Below are positions 50,844 through 59,827 of a stretch of 64,000 nucleotides of DNA, one piece after another. The notes under the pieces were generated by a model. It did not search any database. It worked only from the letters and a program-made list of their open reading frames with translations, and was not told the DNA's origin. Each line of letters opens with the position of its first letter. Positions within the stretch are counted from its first letter, which is position 1. The stretch covers positions 1 through 64,000 of the forward strand of contig UQWI01000003.1 of assembly GCA_900544765.1 (NCBI GenBank), in the 5' to 3' direction. The DNA is from an uncultured Eubacteriales bacterium. Lineage in GTDB: Bacteria; Bacillota; Clostridia; Oscillospirales; Oscillospiraceae. The translations under genes were made by a program, and so were the position numbers.

Positions 50844-51707
50844 TTATTCCTGCCGCTCTTTGACGGGCTCCGGCTGCTTTTTGCGCTTGTGCAGGGCCAG
50901 GGCCGTGGTGAGCGGGTGCTTCTCGCTCCTGGTCTCGAAGAAGGCTATCACCGAGAACACAACGGCGCCTATGAAGTTTACAAAGAGGTCGGCCATAGTG
51001 TCGTAGAGGCCGATGTCCAGGTAGCCGCCAAGGCCGACCCGATAAGTGCTGCCGTCTGAAAGCTCGAGCAGCATGTCGGTTATGCCGCTGACAACAACGG
51101 GTGTGTTGCTCAGCGTGGGGTCGAGGTCGACGGTGGAAATCTGGCTGAGTACGGTGTCCTTCTGCATGTCAAGGAGGAGCAGGCGGTCGGCGCCGTACTC
51201 AAAGAACTCCCAGAGCACGCCCATGGTCATGGAAAAACAGAACGCCACCAGCGCCAGGTAGCCCGGCGACAGCTGGACCTTTATCTTCTCGGAGCGGTTG
51301 AGCAGGTCCACAAGCGAAAAGCCCACCGCCGCAAGCAGGAAGCCGGCCGTGGTGTGCAGCATGGTGTCCCAAAAAGTCACCTTGAGGAAGAAGCTCTCCA
51401 GCTCGCCAAGTATCTCCGCCAGGAACACGAATACGAAGATTATGATTTCCAGTATACTCGGTATCTCGATGTTCATCCTGTTCTCCACAAACTGCGGCAG
51501 GACGTAGAGCACCAGTACATATACGCAGACAATCGCGTTGTCGTACTGCCCTATCCAGATGCTGCGGATGAGAATCAGGATTACGATGGTGCGCAGTATG
51601 AAATATGTCCAAAACGCGCCCGGCTCTTCCTTCCTCTTGCGGGCCCAGCTCTCCTTGGACGCGGCCTTGCGCTGCTGCCTCTTGAGCTTTCGGCTCTCTC
51701 TGCTCAT
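50844..51707 (-). CDS. DUF2238-like membrane protein
   Basis: A 287-residue protein with a basic N-terminus and six to seven membrane helices. The central segment FWDTMLHTTAGFLLAAVGFS resembles the DUF2238 (E. coli YjdF-type) motif, and FEYGADRLLLLDMQKD followed later by YDTMADLFVNFIGA gives the second conserved D-x-x-x-N pattern. No transport or enzymatic role is known. The ATG at 51707 follows AGGAGG. A 160-base leader with a stable hairpin precedes it. Confidence 0.7.
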   Translation of the reverse strand: MSRESRKLKRQQRKAASKESWARKRKEEPGAFWTYFILRTIVILILIRSIWIGQYDNAIVCVYVLVLYVLPQFVENRMNIEIPSILEIIIFVFVFLAEILGELESFFLKVTFWDTMLHTTAGFLLAAVGFSLVDLLNRSEKIKVQLSPGYLALVAFCFSMTMGVLWEFFEYGADRLLLLDMQKDTVLSQISTVDLDPTLSNTPVVVSGITDMLLELSDGSTYRVGLGGYLDIGLYDTMADLFVNFIGAVVFSVIAFFETRSEKHPLTTALALHKRKKQPEPVKERQE

Positions 51708-51897
51708 GTTTAACCTCCTATATTATGGCAGTCCCCAATCCGCTCTGTCCTGCTGGATACGCTACCCGGCTGTACGGTTGCGGGGCCGTGGAATACTATA
51801 ACAAGGCGGGTTGTCCTTCGGGCGGAACCCGCCGGGCTGCAAATCTCCACCCGGCGGCGAGATGCCGCGTATAACAGTGTACCAGATTTCATCACAA
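51708..51897 (-). promoter_or_regulatory. Promoter and structured leader of the membrane-protein gene
   Basis: On the minus strand TTGTGA (51897-51892), 17-base spacer, TTATAC (51874-51869), then a leader of about 155 bases with an 8-bp stem GGCGGGTT / AACCCGCC (51813-51841) and other GC-rich arms, and finally AGGAGG. The long structured leader suggests post-initiation control, but it does not match a riboswitch that I can name. Confidence 0.5.
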
Positions 51898-51944
51898 CAG
51901 GCAAGGGATAAGTGCCGGCCTGCGTTACAATTCACGGAAAATAT

Positions 51945-51981
51945 AAGGCAGGGAAGGAATTGTCCTTCCCTGCCCCTTTTT
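51945..51981 (-). terminator. Terminator of the sigma/SGNH operon
   Basis: GGCAGGGAAGGA / TCCTTCCCTGCC with loop ATTG (51947-51974), 15 bases after the lipoprotein stop; T-rich sequence on both sides makes it work in both directions. Confidence 0.8.
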
Positions 51982-51996
51982 CGTTTATACGCGCTT

Positions 51997-52536
51997 TCAG
52001 CGCACCTCCAGCGAGCAAAGGCCGTAGCTCTGATAGAGCCTCACGGTGTGTCCGTCCACGCTCCAGTCCTGCCATGTACTGCCGGACTCGCTCTGGCCCT
52101 CGCTGGCGTCCGACGGCTCGCCGTAGAGAGCTGTCAGGGCCTCTGCATAGGGCTCGCTGTCCGCCCCGCCGAGATATATTGACACGCTGTTGACCACGCC
52201 CTCGGCGTCGTACGTCGTGCCGGGGGCGACTTCCTCGCCGAAGAGCTCGGCGGAGTAGACGCGCCCGATGAGCGTTTTGCCGTCGGCGGCGATATTCTGC
52301 TCCCCGCCTCCCAGGGCGTCCGCGCTCTCTTCGTCCGTCATGCCGATGAGCGACATGCATTCTGCGAGCACCTGGGCGTCGGGATTCGGCGTTGGGCTGG
52401 GCGTCGGCTCAGCCTCAGGGCTGGCTGCCGGGCTGCTTGAAGGGGGCAGCGTCACATCCGCCGTATCCACGCCGCAGGCCGCCAGCAGGCATACAGCCAG
52501 GGTGATAAGCGCCAGAGCGGCTATTATGCGTTTCAT
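51997..52536 (-). CDS. Small secreted lipoprotein
   Basis: A 179-residue lipoprotein: signal peptide with lipobox LLAAC (Cys at residue 21), a Ser/Pro-rich linker (PSPTPNP) and a compact domain with MTDEESADALGGGEQ and a closing WQDWSVDGHTVRLYQSYGL. No known family recognised. It is the last of four co-directional genes led by an ECF sigma factor and lies 16 bases after the SGNH hydrolase gene, so it is probably part of the same envelope response. Confidence 0.75.
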   Translation of the reverse strand: MKRIIAALALITLAVCLLAACGVDTADVTLPPSSSPAASPEAEPTPSPTPNPDAQVLAECMSLIGMTDEESADALGGGEQNIAADGKTLIGRVYSAELFGEEVAPGTTYDAEGVVNSVSIYLGGADSEPYAEALTALYGEPSDASEGQSESGSTWQDWSVDGHTVRLYQSYGLCSLEVR

Positions 52537-52552
52537 GTCTTGTCCCTCCTGT

Positions 52553-53452
52553 TTATGCGGTGTGTGTTTTCAGGTAATCCATCCAGCGCTGGCAGTACTC
52601 GGGCGTGAGGTGGACGCCGTCCTGGGTGGCTTCGCTTGGCAGATAGCCCTGCTCATCCTGTATGCCCTCGGCCACGTTGACGTAGTTGACGCCCTTTTCC
52701 TCGCACATTGCCACGAGCGCCTTCTGCAGGCGCACCACGTTGGCGTTGGTGTAGATGTCGTTCGAGCCGTCCTTCCACTGGCTGACGGGAAGGATGGACT
52801 GCACATATATAGTCGCGTCGGGGTGCGATTCGCGTATCGTGTCGATGATGCGCGCGTAGTTGTCGGCGAACACACTCTCGTAAACCCAGCCGAGCTCGTT
52901 CATGCCAAGCATGATGTACACCTTGCTGTAGCTCGCCTGCTCCAGCGCCTGGGCGACGGTCAGAAGCTGACCGTTCAGGCTCACTACCTGGTCGGTAAAC
53001 ACCTTGTCTACGTCCATACCTACCGAGGAGAAAAACTGCGATGAGTCCAGCCCGGAGTACATCTTGAGCCCCTCGGTGCGCGAATCTCCTACGAACACCG
53101 CGTCGGCAAAGTAGCTGTCGTCCACAGCCTCGCTCTCAGGCACGGTCACGGATGAGCCGAGGCCGACGCCGGCGGCTGTTTGCGCGTTTGGATTAGAAGT
53201 GGCCTGAGGGGCCGCAGACGGCTCGGTTTGCTCTGGCGCAGGTGTTGTGCTTGGGGACGGCTGAGGCGTCGCCTGTGGGCTTTCAGTGCTGCTCACAGCC
53301 GGGGGCGGGTTGGAAGCAACCGCACTCCCGTCGTCCACTCCGCAGCCTGAGAACATGCTGAAACCGGTGGCCGCCATCGTCAGCAGCACAAAACCGGTCA
53401 GCACTACTTTTACCGCAGCCCCTCCGCTGCGCTTGTTGTTGCTCACAGACAT
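52553..53452 (-). CDS. Envelope SGNH/GDSL hydrolase
   Basis: A 299-residue exported protein. The N-terminal hydrophobic segment ends with FSGC, which may be a lipobox, then a Ser/Thr/Pro/Gln linker to residue 95. The SGNH domain has FVGDSRTEGLKMYSG with the Ser, MLGMNELG with the Asn, and the C-terminal DGVHLTPEYC with the Asp-His. It is related to the protein at 19606-20304. Such enzymes often remove or transfer acetyl groups on wall glycans. Third gene of the sigma operon, 3 bases after the anti-sigma gene. Confidence 0.82.
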   Translation of the reverse strand: MSVSNNKRSGGAAVKVVLTGFVLLTMAATGFSMFSGCGVDDGSAVASNPPPAVSSTESPQATPQPSPSTTPAPEQTEPSAAPQATSNPNAQTAAGVGLGSSVTVPESEAVDDSYFADAVFVGDSRTEGLKMYSGLDSSQFFSSVGMDVDKVFTDQVVSLNGQLLTVAQALEQASYSKVYIMLGMNELGWVYESVFADNYARIIDTIRESHPDATIYVQSILPVSQWKDGSNDIYTNANVVRLQKALVAMCEEKGVNYVNVAEGIQDEQGYLPSEATQDGVHLTPEYCQRWMDYLKTHTA

Positions 53453-53455
53453 GCT

Positions 53456-54304
53456 TTAGGCCTCCGGTACCTCATTTGCCTCTCCCGAGGCCACATAAAG
53501 CCCTGTGTCGCCGTGCTGGGAGTTCAGCGCCTCGAGAGCTGTGAGCGCCTCTTCCTCAGAGGCATACTGCCCGATGACCACGATGTACTCTCCGTCGGCC
53601 GTCTTGACCTGGCTCGCGCCCTCGGCGTGGTACTGTTCGCACATGAGGCCCAGCTGCTCGCCGTAAGGCATGGCCTCGCTGCGCAGGAAGTACACTTCGT
53701 CCTCGCCCTGCTCGGCCTCGGTGAACCCGAAGATGAGCGTGCCAGGCTCGGCGTACTCGCCGATTTCGTAGTCCCAGCCATCGTTGAGCACCACGGTGAG
53801 GCTTATAGCTGAGTCGTCGAGGTACATGTTCCTGTAAACGTCGCTGACGGCCTCGCTCTTGAGGAAGCTCTCACGGATGCTGTCGAAGTCTGCTCCGCGC
53901 ACTCCGTGGAGGTTGAGGACGATGCGGTTCGGCGCATACAGGTGCTCCACGCTGTATGCGGGCGCTCCGGTGAGCGCGCCGTCGGAGGTGGAGAAGCTTA
54001 TCTCGACTTTGCCGTCCATGGCGTCGCCCTGCGCGAGGGCGCCGTCGGTAACCTGGCCGCCGGAGCCGACGTGGAACACGCGGACTATGTCGCCGAGCAC
54101 GGGTATGTCGGCGGCATAGCTGTAGACGGGCATGATGTTCGCGCCCGCGAAGAGAATGCAGACGGCAGCCGCCGCACCGGCTGCGGTGCGCCTGACGGCC
54201 CTCAGGACGCGCCGGCGGCTGGCCCTGCGCATACCGGAGTCAATGGCGGCGCCGAGGCCCTCGGGAATGCTTATGTTTTCGTATTTTTCCCTACCTGCGT
54301 TCAT
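53456..54304 (-). CDS. Putative anti-sigma factor with extracytoplasmic AMIN/SPOR-like domains
   Basis: A 282-residue protein with a short cytosolic helix (YENISIPEGLGAAIDSGMRR) and basic residues, one membrane span (about 41-58), and an extracytoplasmic part. The middle (VEHLYAPNRIVLNLHGVRGA) resembles an AMIN-like domain, and the end (QVKTADGEYIVVIGQYASEE, ALTALEAL) has the SPOR/sporulation-repeat look, both peptidoglycan-binding folds. Its position 1 base after the ECF gene supports an anti-sigma role linked to wall state. Confidence 0.75.
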   Translation of the reverse strand: MNAGREKYENISIPEGLGAAIDSGMRRASRRRVLRAVRRTAAGAAAAVCILFAGANIMPVYSYAADIPVLGDIVRVFHVGSGGQVTDGALAQGDAMDGKVEISFSTSDGALTGAPAYSVEHLYAPNRIVLNLHGVRGADFDSIRESFLKSEAVSDVYRNMYLDDSAISLTVVLNDGWDYEIGEYAEPGTLIFGFTEAEQGEDEVYFLRSEAMPYGEQLGLMCEQYHAEGASQVKTADGEYIVVIGQYASEEEALTALEALNSQHGDTGLYVASGEANEVPEA

Positions 54305-54305
54305 T

Positions 54306-54794
54306 TTAAGAGTCTCCTTTCTCGAGCTGTACTCTTAGCCTTTTCAGTGTACGGTATACCCGGGCTTTTACAGTGGATTCGGGCTCCTCTAGTACCCTCG
54401 CAATCTCTGCGAAGCTGTACTCCTCGAAGAACCTCAGCACTATACAGGTCCTGTCGCGCTCGCTGAGGCTGTCCAGGGCGTCGTAGAGGTCTATGTTGTC
54501 GTCACACCTGAAGGTCTCGCCGCTGTCCCAGCTTTCAGCAACCGGCGCCTCGTCCAGGCTGACCGTTCTGGAACTGCGCCTGATGTGGTCTATGGCGCAG
54601 TTCATAACGATGCGAGTCATCCAGGTGCGGAAGTATTCGGGACTTTTGAGCGTGTGCAGCTTACACAGACCGTGGTACGCCGCCTCACCGACTATATCGA
54701 GCGCGTCATGCTCATTCTTGACGTAAGAGTAGGCGATACGGTAATATCTCGCCCTGTCGTCTTGCAGCAGCCCGGCGTAGGTATTTTTGTCCAT
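54306..54794 (-). CDS. ECF-type RNA polymerase sigma factor
   Basis: A 162-residue group IV sigma factor. Region 2: YYRIAYSYVKNEHDALDIVG and YFRTWMTRIVMNCAIDHIRR; region 4: LSERDRTCIVLRFFEEYSFA with EIARVLEEPESTVKARVYR. The start MDKNTY at 54794 follows GAGGTG; the longer frame carries no sigma sequence. It leads a four-gene operon (sigma, anti-sigma, SGNH hydrolase, lipoprotein), so the regulon very likely concerns the cell envelope. A possible autoregulated promoter is at 54829-54839. Confidence 0.93.
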   Translation of the reverse strand: MDKNTYAGLLQDDRARYYRIAYSYVKNEHDALDIVGEAAYHGLCKLHTLKSPEYFRTWMTRIVMNCAIDHIRRSSRTVSLDEAPVAESWDSGETFRCDDNIDLYDALDSLSERDRTCIVLRFFEEYSFAEIARVLEEPESTVKARVYRTLKRLRVQLEKGDS

Positions 54795-54828
54795 GGAGTT
54801 CACCTCACAGCCTTGCTTTGTGCTTGCA

Positions 54829-54839
54829 CTTATTAGACG
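54829..54839 (-). promoter_or_regulatory. Candidate ECF promoter -10 element
   Basis: On the minus strand CGTCTAATAAG lies 35 bases before the sigma-factor start. CGTCTA is the -10 core of many Firmicutes ECF promoters. A matching -35 is less clear: a TGCGTCTTTTTT run lies about 20 bases upstream. Autoregulation is inferred. Confidence 0.4.
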
Positions 54840-54936
54840 CAGTTCATACCAAAAAAGACGCAGGCAGGGAAAAAAATTTTGCTCGCCGCCACGAGCTTGC
54901 ACCATGCGCATATAGCCGTCACGGTGCACGGCGCTG

Positions 54937-54970
54937 AAAAAGGCCCGTACCTGACTGGTACGGGCCTTTT
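54937..54970 (-). terminator. Terminator of the ribosomal cluster
   Basis: AAAGGCCCGTACC / GGTACGGGCCTTT with loop TGACT, 11 bases after the rplQ stop, followed on the minus strand by a T-run. Confidence 0.9.
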
Positions 54971-54980
54971 AGTACACGGC

Positions 54981-55322
54981 TCAGACGAGCTCTATAACGG
55001 CCATCTCGGCGGCATCGCCGCGGCGGGGGCCGATGCGGGTGACGCGGGTGTAACCGCCGTTGCGGTCGGCATACTTCTCAGCGAGCTCATTGAAAGCCTT
55101 GTGAGCCACGTCCTCGCGGGTGATGAAGCTCAGGGCCTGACGGTAAGACGCCATGTCCTTCTGCTTGCCAAGCGTAATCATCTTATCGGCAAGAGACTGA
55201 ATCTCCTTAGCACGGGTAAAGGTCGTCTCCATGCGGCCGCGGTCGAGAAGATCCGTGACCTGCTGACGGAGCATAGCCATACGCGCGTCAGTAGTCTTGC
55301 CGAGCTTCCTGGTTCCGGGCAT
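54981..55322 (-). CDS. rplQ: Ribosomal protein L17
   Basis: The 113-residue L17 of the large subunit, at the nascent-chain exit. PGTRKLGKTTDARMAMLRQQ start, TFTRAKEIQSLADKMITLGK and the terminal GPRRGDAAEMAVIELV are diagnostic. The last gene of the cluster, after rpoA, as in all Firmicutes. Confidence 0.97.
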   Translation of the reverse strand: MPGTRKLGKTTDARMAMLRQQVTDLLDRGRMETTFTRAKEIQSLADKMITLGKQKDMASYRQALSFITREDVAHKAFNELAEKYADRNGGYTRVTRIGPRRGDAAEMAVIELV

Positions 55323-55335
55323 ATTGGTTTCCTCC

Positions 55336-56286
55336 TTACTGGTTGTCGTCGCTGGCCAGGCTCAGTCCCATCATGGCGAGCTTGTGCTCGACCTCCTCGA
55401 GGGACTTGCGGCCCAGGTTACGAACCTTTATCATTTCATCCTGGGTCTTGTTGATAAGGTCTTCGACGGTGTTGATGTTGGCGCGCTTGAGGCAGTTGAA
55501 GCTGCGGACGCTGAGGTCCAGCTCCTCTATGGTCATCTCAAGCACCTTGTCGCGCTGAGCCTCGACCTTCTCCACGACTGTGGAGCGGTTTCCGACAGTG
55601 TCGGACAAATCGGTGAACAGCGTGAAGTGGTCGACCAGTATCTTAGCGCCCAGCGACACGGCGTCGCGCGGCGAGATGGTCTTGTCCGTCCAGACCTCGA
55701 GGGTAAGCTTATCGAAGTCCGTCTGGTTGCCCACGCGGGTGTTCTCCACGGCATAGTTGACCTTGAGCACAGGCGTGTATATCGAATCCACGGGGATGGT
55801 GCCGATTACCTGCTGGGGTCCCTTGTTCTTGTCGGCAGTGACGTAGCCCCTGCCGTGGTCAAGCGTAAGCTCCATGGAGAGAGACGCGTCCGGGCCGAGC
55901 GTGGCCAGGTGGAGCTCCGGGTTGAGAATCTCAACGTCGCTGTCGGCCTTGATGTCCCCTGCAGTCACCTCGCACTCGCCGGAGGCCTCGATGTATACGG
56001 TCTTGGCCTCGTCACAGTGCAGGCGCGCAATGATGCGCTTTACATTCAGGACAATCTCGGTGACGTCCTCCTTGACGCCCGGGATGGTTGTAAACTCGTG
56101 CTGGACACCGGCGATGCGGATGCTCGTAACCGCCGTGCCCGGCAGAGAGGAGAGAAGCACTCGGCGCAGTGAGTTGCCCAAAGTCGTGCCGTAGCCGCGC
56201 TCCAGCGGTTCGATGACATACTTGCCATACGAATCGTCCGTCGGAGTCTCGATGCACTCGATGCGCGGCTTTTCAATTTCAATCAT
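55336..56286 (-). CDS. rpoA: RNA polymerase alpha subunit
   Basis: A 316-residue alpha subunit. The N-terminal domain shows [20 protein letters not shown] and [13 protein letters not shown], used for dimerisation and core assembly; the C-terminal domain carries [16 protein letters not shown] and [14 protein letters not shown], which contact UP elements and activators. Fourteen bases before rplQ. Confidence 0.98.
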   Translation of the reverse strand: MIEIEKPRIECIETPTDDSYGKYVIEPLERGYGTTLGNSLRRVLLSSLPGTAVTSIRIAGVQHEFTTIPGVKEDVTEIVLNVKRIIARLHCDEAKTVYIEASGECEVTAGDIKADSDVEILNPELHLATLGPDASLSMELTLDHGRGYVTADKNKGPQQVIGTIPVDSIYTPVLKVNYAVENTRVGNQTDFDKLTLEVWTDKTISPRDAVSLGAKILVDHFTLFTDLSDTVGNRSTVVEKVEAQRDKVLEMTIEELDLSVRSFNCLKRANINTVEDLINKTQDEMIKVRNLGRKSLEEVEHKLAMMGLSLASDDNQ

Positions 56287-56369
56287 GTGCGAACTAACCC
56301 TCCTTATTTATTGTGGCGCCCGTCAAAAGGCGCGCGCGGTTTGCAGCTTACCAATTGAGGGTTTACCGA

Positions 56370-56996
56370 TTATTTAGAATAGAGCTCGACGATGAAGTGC
56401 TCCTCTATCGGCAGGTCGATGTCCTCGCGCTGAGGAACGGCGACTACCTTGGCAATCATGTTCGCGGCATCATACTCAAGCCACTTGGGGGGCTGACGGA
56501 AGGCATTGGCCTCCACGTTGGCCTTTATCTTTTCGAGGCTGCGGCTGCGCTCGCGCAGGGTGATGACCATGCCGGGCTTGACCTGGAAGCTGGGGATGTT
56601 GACCTTGCGGCCGTTCACGGTGAAGTGACCGTGGTTGACGAGCTGACGGGCCTCCGCACGGCTCATGGCGAAGCCGAGACGGTAGACGACGTTGTCGAGG
56701 CGGCTCTCGCAGATGGCGAGCAGGTTCTCGCCGGTCTGGCCGGGACGGCGCTCGGCCATATCAAAGTAGCTGCGGAACTGGCTCTCGAGCAGGCCATAGT
56801 AGCGCTTAGCCTTCTGCTTCTCACGGAGCTGCTGGCCATACTCGCTGGTCTTGCTGCGGCCCTGGCCGTGCATTCCGGGGGGATAGCTGCGGCTCTCGAG
56901 GGCGCACTTAGTGGTGTAGCACCTGTCGCCCTTGAGGAAGAGCTTCTGGCCCTCCCTGCGGCAGAGGCGGCATACGGCGTCGGTATATCTTGCCAT
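56370..56996 (-). CDS. rpsD: Ribosomal protein S4 (zinc-binding form)
   Basis: A 208-residue S4, primary 16S rRNA binder. The N-terminus keeps the four-Cys zinc site ([18 protein letters not shown]), so this is the C+ type. The S4 RNA-binding domain [20 protein letters not shown] and [18 protein letters not shown] is in the middle. In Bacillus S4 represses its own gene; the 83-base gap to rpoA on the 3' side is the longest within the alpha part apart from that before rpsM. Confidence 0.97.
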   Translation of the reverse strand: MARYTDAVCRLCRREGQKLFLKGDRCYTTKCALESRSYPPGMHGQGRSKTSEYGQQLREKQKAKRYYGLLESQFRSYFDMAERRPGQTGENLLAICESRLDNVVYRLGFAMSRAEARQLVNHGHFTVNGRKVNIPSFQVKPGMVITLRERSRSLEKIKANVEANAFRQPPKWLEYDAANMIAKVVAVPQREDIDLPIEEHFIVELYSK

Positions 56997-57014
56997 TTCT
57001 TCTTACCTCCTTTA

Positions 57015-57410
57015 TCAGACGCGGCGGCGCTTCGGGGGACGGCAGCCGTTGTGCGGGATAGGCGTGACGTCCTTGATCATCGTGACCTCGAGGCCGGCGG
57101 TCTGGAGGGCGCGGATAGCGGCCTCACGTCCGGAGCCGGGGCCCTTGACAAAGACCTCAACGGTCTTGAGCCCGTGCTCCATGGCGGCCTTGGCGGCCGT
57201 CTCGGCGGCGGTCTGAGCCGCGAAAGGAGTGCTCTTCTTGCTGCCGCGGAAGCCCATGCCGCCCGCGGAAGCCCAGGAAATGGCGTTGCCGTTGGTGTCG
57301 GTGATAGTCACCATGGTGTTGTTAAAGCTGGAGCTGATATGCACGGCTCCCTTTTCAATATTCTTACGCTCTCTGCGGCGAGTGCGTACCTTCTTCTTAG
57401 GTGCTGCCAT
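57015..57410 (-). CDS. rpsK: Ribosomal protein S11
   Basis: A 131-residue S11 of the small-subunit platform. KKNVRT-type basic N-terminus, [40 protein letters not shown] and the basic end [13 protein letters not shown] are conserved. Standard place between rpsM and rpsD. Confidence 0.98.
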   Translation of the reverse strand: MAAPKKKVRTRRRERKNIEKGAVHISSSFNNTMVTITDTNGNAISWASAGGMGFRGSKKSTPFAAQTAAETAAKAAMEHGLKTVEVFVKGPGSGREAAIRALQTAGLEVTMIKDVTPIPHNGCRPPKRRRV

Positions 57411-57424
57411 TACATATCCCTCCC

Positions 57425-57793
57425 TTACTTCTTCTTATTGGCGATAGTGCGCTTCGGGCCCTTGCGGGTACGGGCGTTGGTCTTGCTGCGCTGGCCACGG
57501 ACGGGCAGGCCCTTGCGATGACGAAGGCCGCGATAGGAGCCGATCTCGGTGAGACGCTTGATGTCAAGCGCCACGGAGCGGCGCAGGTCGCCCTCGACGA
57601 CGTAGTTGTGGTCTATGCACTCACGAATCTTGGCCTCTTCCTCATCGGTGAGATCCTTGACGCGGGTGTCGGGGTTGATACCGGTGGCCTCGAGAATTTT
57701 TTTCGCGCTGGTTCTGCCAATTCCGTAGACGTAGGTGAGGCCAATCTCTATCCTCTTGTCCTTGGGCAGGTCAACGCCGGCTATACGTGCCAT
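57425..57793 (-). CDS. rpsM: Ribosomal protein S13
   Basis: A 122-residue S13 of the small-subunit head. [20 protein letters not shown] start, [15 protein letters not shown], and [18 protein letters not shown] close to the basic C-terminus. I chose ATG at 57793; a TTG three codons earlier (57802) has a better distance to AAAGGA and cannot be excluded. A 171-base gap separates it from rpmJ. Confidence 0.97.
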   Translation of the reverse strand: MARIAGVDLPKDKRIEIGLTYVYGIGRTSAKKILEATGINPDTRVKDLTDEEEAKIRECIDHNYVVEGDLRRSVALDIKRLTEIGSYRGLRHRKGLPVRGQRSKTNARTRKGPKRTIANKKK

Positions 57794-57964
57794 CTTTTGC
57801 AATCATTCCTTTCGATGATTTCTCCGCGATAGGCCTGCGGATTTCCGCAGCAGCCTCATATAGCGGAGGCTTAATCCCGCCGGAGGGAGCCTCCGTTATT
57901 CGCGGGGCGGTTGCTGTTAAGTGACCACGGCCTTTCGGCCGGGGAGCTCGTTGGGGTGCTTAGA
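57794..57964 (-). promoter_or_regulatory. Structured leader upstream of rpsM
   Basis: A 171-base non-coding stretch between rpmJ and rpsM with several GC-rich hairpins: GGCCGTGGTCAC region, GGAGGCTCCCTCC, GCCTCCGCTATATGAGGC and CTGCGGAAATCCGCAG. In other bacteria S4 represses its operon at a leader in this position. Whether this one does is untested. Confidence 0.4.
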
Positions 57965-58078
57965 TCAGCCCTGGCGCTGCTTGTGCTTGGGATTCTCGCA
58001 GATGACCATGACCTTGCCATGGCGCTTGATAATCTTGCACTTCTCGCACATGGGCTTGACGGAAGGCCTGACTTTCAT
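57965..58078 (-). CDS. rpmJ: Ribosomal protein L36
   Basis: A 37-residue zinc ribbon protein: [20 protein letters not shown], then [17 protein letters not shown]. The Cys-Cys-Cys-His zinc ligands of the C+ form are present. Found by reading between infA and rpsM. The start follows AGGAGGAAC. Confidence 0.96.
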   Translation of the reverse strand: MKVRPSVKPMCEKCKIIKRHGKVMVICENPKHKQRQG

Positions 58079-58171
58079 TTAAAGTTCCTCCTATCAGAAG
58101 ACTTGTGCTTACAGGCTTGTGCCTATTTCTAAGAGCTTGCCGTTCGGATGGGGCCCGTACGGCTGCGCCCT

Positions 58172-58390
58172 TTATTTGGATCTCCAGGTAATGCGGCCGC
58201 GGGTCAGGTCGTAGGGACTCATCTGAACCGTGACCTTGTCACCGGGGAGTATGCGGATGAAGTTCATACGGAGCTTGCCGGATATGTGGGCGAGGATTAT
58301 GTGTCCTCCGCCGATATCCACGTTGAACATTGTGTTGGGCAGTGACTCGACAACAGTGCCCTCCAGCTCAATAACGTCATCTTTTGCCAA
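58172..58390 (-). CDS. infA: Translation initiation factor IF-1
   Basis: A 72-residue OB-fold protein binding the ribosomal A site during initiation: [20 protein letters not shown], then [20 protein letters not shown] and the end [13 protein letters not shown]. Usual place between map and rpmJ. Confidence 0.98.
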   Translation of the reverse strand: MAKDDVIELEGTVVESLPNTMFNVDIGGGHIILAHISGKLRMNFIRILPGDKVTVQMSPYDLTRGRITWRSK

Positions 58391-58414
58391 GTTATGACCT
58401 CCTACAGGTTTTCG

Positions 58415-59173
58415 TCAAATGTCGTCCGCCATAGTCAGTATCTCGGGCTCGCCGTCGGTCACCAGGATAGTGTTCTCATAGTGAGCCGAGAGCTTGCCGT
58501 CTGCCGTGACGACTGTCCAATCGTTGTCCAGGACGCGCACGTCCCAGGTTCCGGCGTTCACCATAGGCTCAATTGCGAGGGTCATGCCCTTAACGAGCCT
58601 CGGGCCGTGGCCGGGTTCGCCGTAATTCGGGATTTCGGGCTCCTCGTGGAGCTCTGCGCCCACGCCGTGTCCGACGTAGGAGCGCACCACGGAGTAACCG
58701 TGGCTTTCGACATACTCCTGTATGGCGTGGCCGATGTCGCTGATGCGGTATCCCACGCGGGCAAACCTGATGCCCTCGAAAAAGCTCTGCCTGGTGACGG
58801 CGATTAGGTCTTTGGCCTCGTCGCTTATCTCGCCGCAGGCGTAAGTTCCGGCGCAGTCGCCGGTAAAGCCGTTTATCCTGGCTCCGACGTCAACGCTGAC
58901 GATGTCGCCGTTGTGTATTACCCTGCCGCCCGGTATGCCGTGGATTATCTCGTCGTTGACGGAGATGCAGGCGTTGCCGGGAAAGCCTGAGTAGTTCAGG
59001 AAAGTGGGGTAAGCGCCGTTCTTGACGATGTACCTGTGAATTTCACGGTCGAGCTCGTGGGTGGTAATTCCGTCGCGTATACCCTGCCTGGCGATGGTTC
59101 TCGCCCCGGCGGTGATGCGCCCGGCCACACGCATAAGCTCAATCTCGCGTGGCGATTTAATTACTATAGGCAT
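58415..59173 (-). CDS. map: Type I methionine aminopeptidase
   Basis: A 252-residue enzyme removing N-terminal Met. The metal-site residues are all in place: NDEIIHGIPGGR, SVDVGARINGFTGDCAGTYA, SYVGHGVGAELHEEPEIPN and LAIEPMVNAG. Transcribed 4 bases after adk; the two are coupled. Confidence 0.97.
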   Translation of the reverse strand: MPIVIKSPREIELMRVAGRITAGARTIARQGIRDGITTHELDREIHRYIVKNGAYPTFLNYSGFPGNACISVNDEIIHGIPGGRVIHNGDIVSVDVGARINGFTGDCAGTYACGEISDEAKDLIAVTRQSFFEGIRFARVGYRISDIGHAIQEYVESHGYSVVRSYVGHGVGAELHEEPEIPNYGEPGHGPRLVKGMTLAIEPMVNAGTWDVRVLDNDWTVVTADGKLSAHYENTILVTDGEPEILTMADDI

Positions 59174-59177
59174 AGTC

Positions 59178-59810
59178 TCAAATCCCCAGAGCTTTTTCTA
59201 TCTCGGCCGTAGTGGCCTCGATAGTCGGCTGATTTTCGACGCTCTTGAGCCTGCCGCGCACGGCATAAAAATCCTTGAGCGGCTCGGTCTCCTTGTGATA
59301 GACCTCAAGCCTGGCCTTGACTGTCTCCGGCGCGTCGTCACGGCGCACCGTGAGCTCGCTGCCGCAGTTGTCGCACTTGCCCTCGCTCTTTGGAGGCGCG
59401 CTTACGACATGGTAAGACGCGCCGCAGTTTGGGCAGGTACGGCGTCCGGACATGCGCTCAACTATCGTCTCGTCTGGTATCTCTATGCTGAGCGCGCAAT
59501 CTACTTCGACGCCAGCCTTCTCCAGAGCCTCGGCCTGAGGTATGGTCCTTGGCATTCCATCGAGGATGTAGCCGTCGGCACAGTCGCTCTCTGCGAGCCG
59601 TTCCCGGACGATGCCGATAATGACATCGTCGGGAACAAGTTTGCCGGCGTCCATGTAAGCTTTGGCCTGCAGGCCCACGGGCGTGCCGTTCTTGACGGCT
59701 GCCCGCAGGATGTTGCCCGTAGATATAGTGGGGATTCCCAGCTTGCGGCTGAGTATCTCGGCCTGGGTGCCTTTGCCGGCGCCCGGAGCTCCCAAAAGTA
59801 TAAGCTTCAT
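59178..59810 (-). CDS. adk: Adenylate kinase (zinc LID form)
   Basis: A 210-residue enzyme interconverting AMP, ADP and ATP. P-loop [31 protein letters not shown], and a LID with four Cys (RRTCPNCG and CDNCG), the structural zinc form of Gram-positive bacteria. Between secY and map as usual. Confidence 0.97.
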   Translation of the reverse strand: MKLILLGAPGAGKGTQAEILSRKLGIPTISTGNILRAAVKNGTPVGLQAKAYMDAGKLVPDDVIIGIVRERLAESDCADGYILDGMPRTIPQAEALEKAGVEVDCALSIEIPDETIVERMSGRRTCPNCGASYHVVSAPPKSEGKCDNCGSELTVRRDDAPETVKARLEVYHKETEPLKDFYAVRGRLKSVENQPTIEATTAEIEKALGI

Positions 59811-59827
59811 AGTCCGCCTCCGATCGG

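Noticed and set aside
51708..51897. yjdF riboswitch
   Set aside because: The membrane protein is of the E. coli YjdF (DUF2238) type, whereas the yjdF motif belongs to an unrelated Bacillus yjdF gene, and its conserved sequence is not seen.
56313..57521. 402-codon plus-strand frame across the ribosomal genes
   Set aside because: Antisense to rpsD, rpsK and part of rpsM, which are certain.
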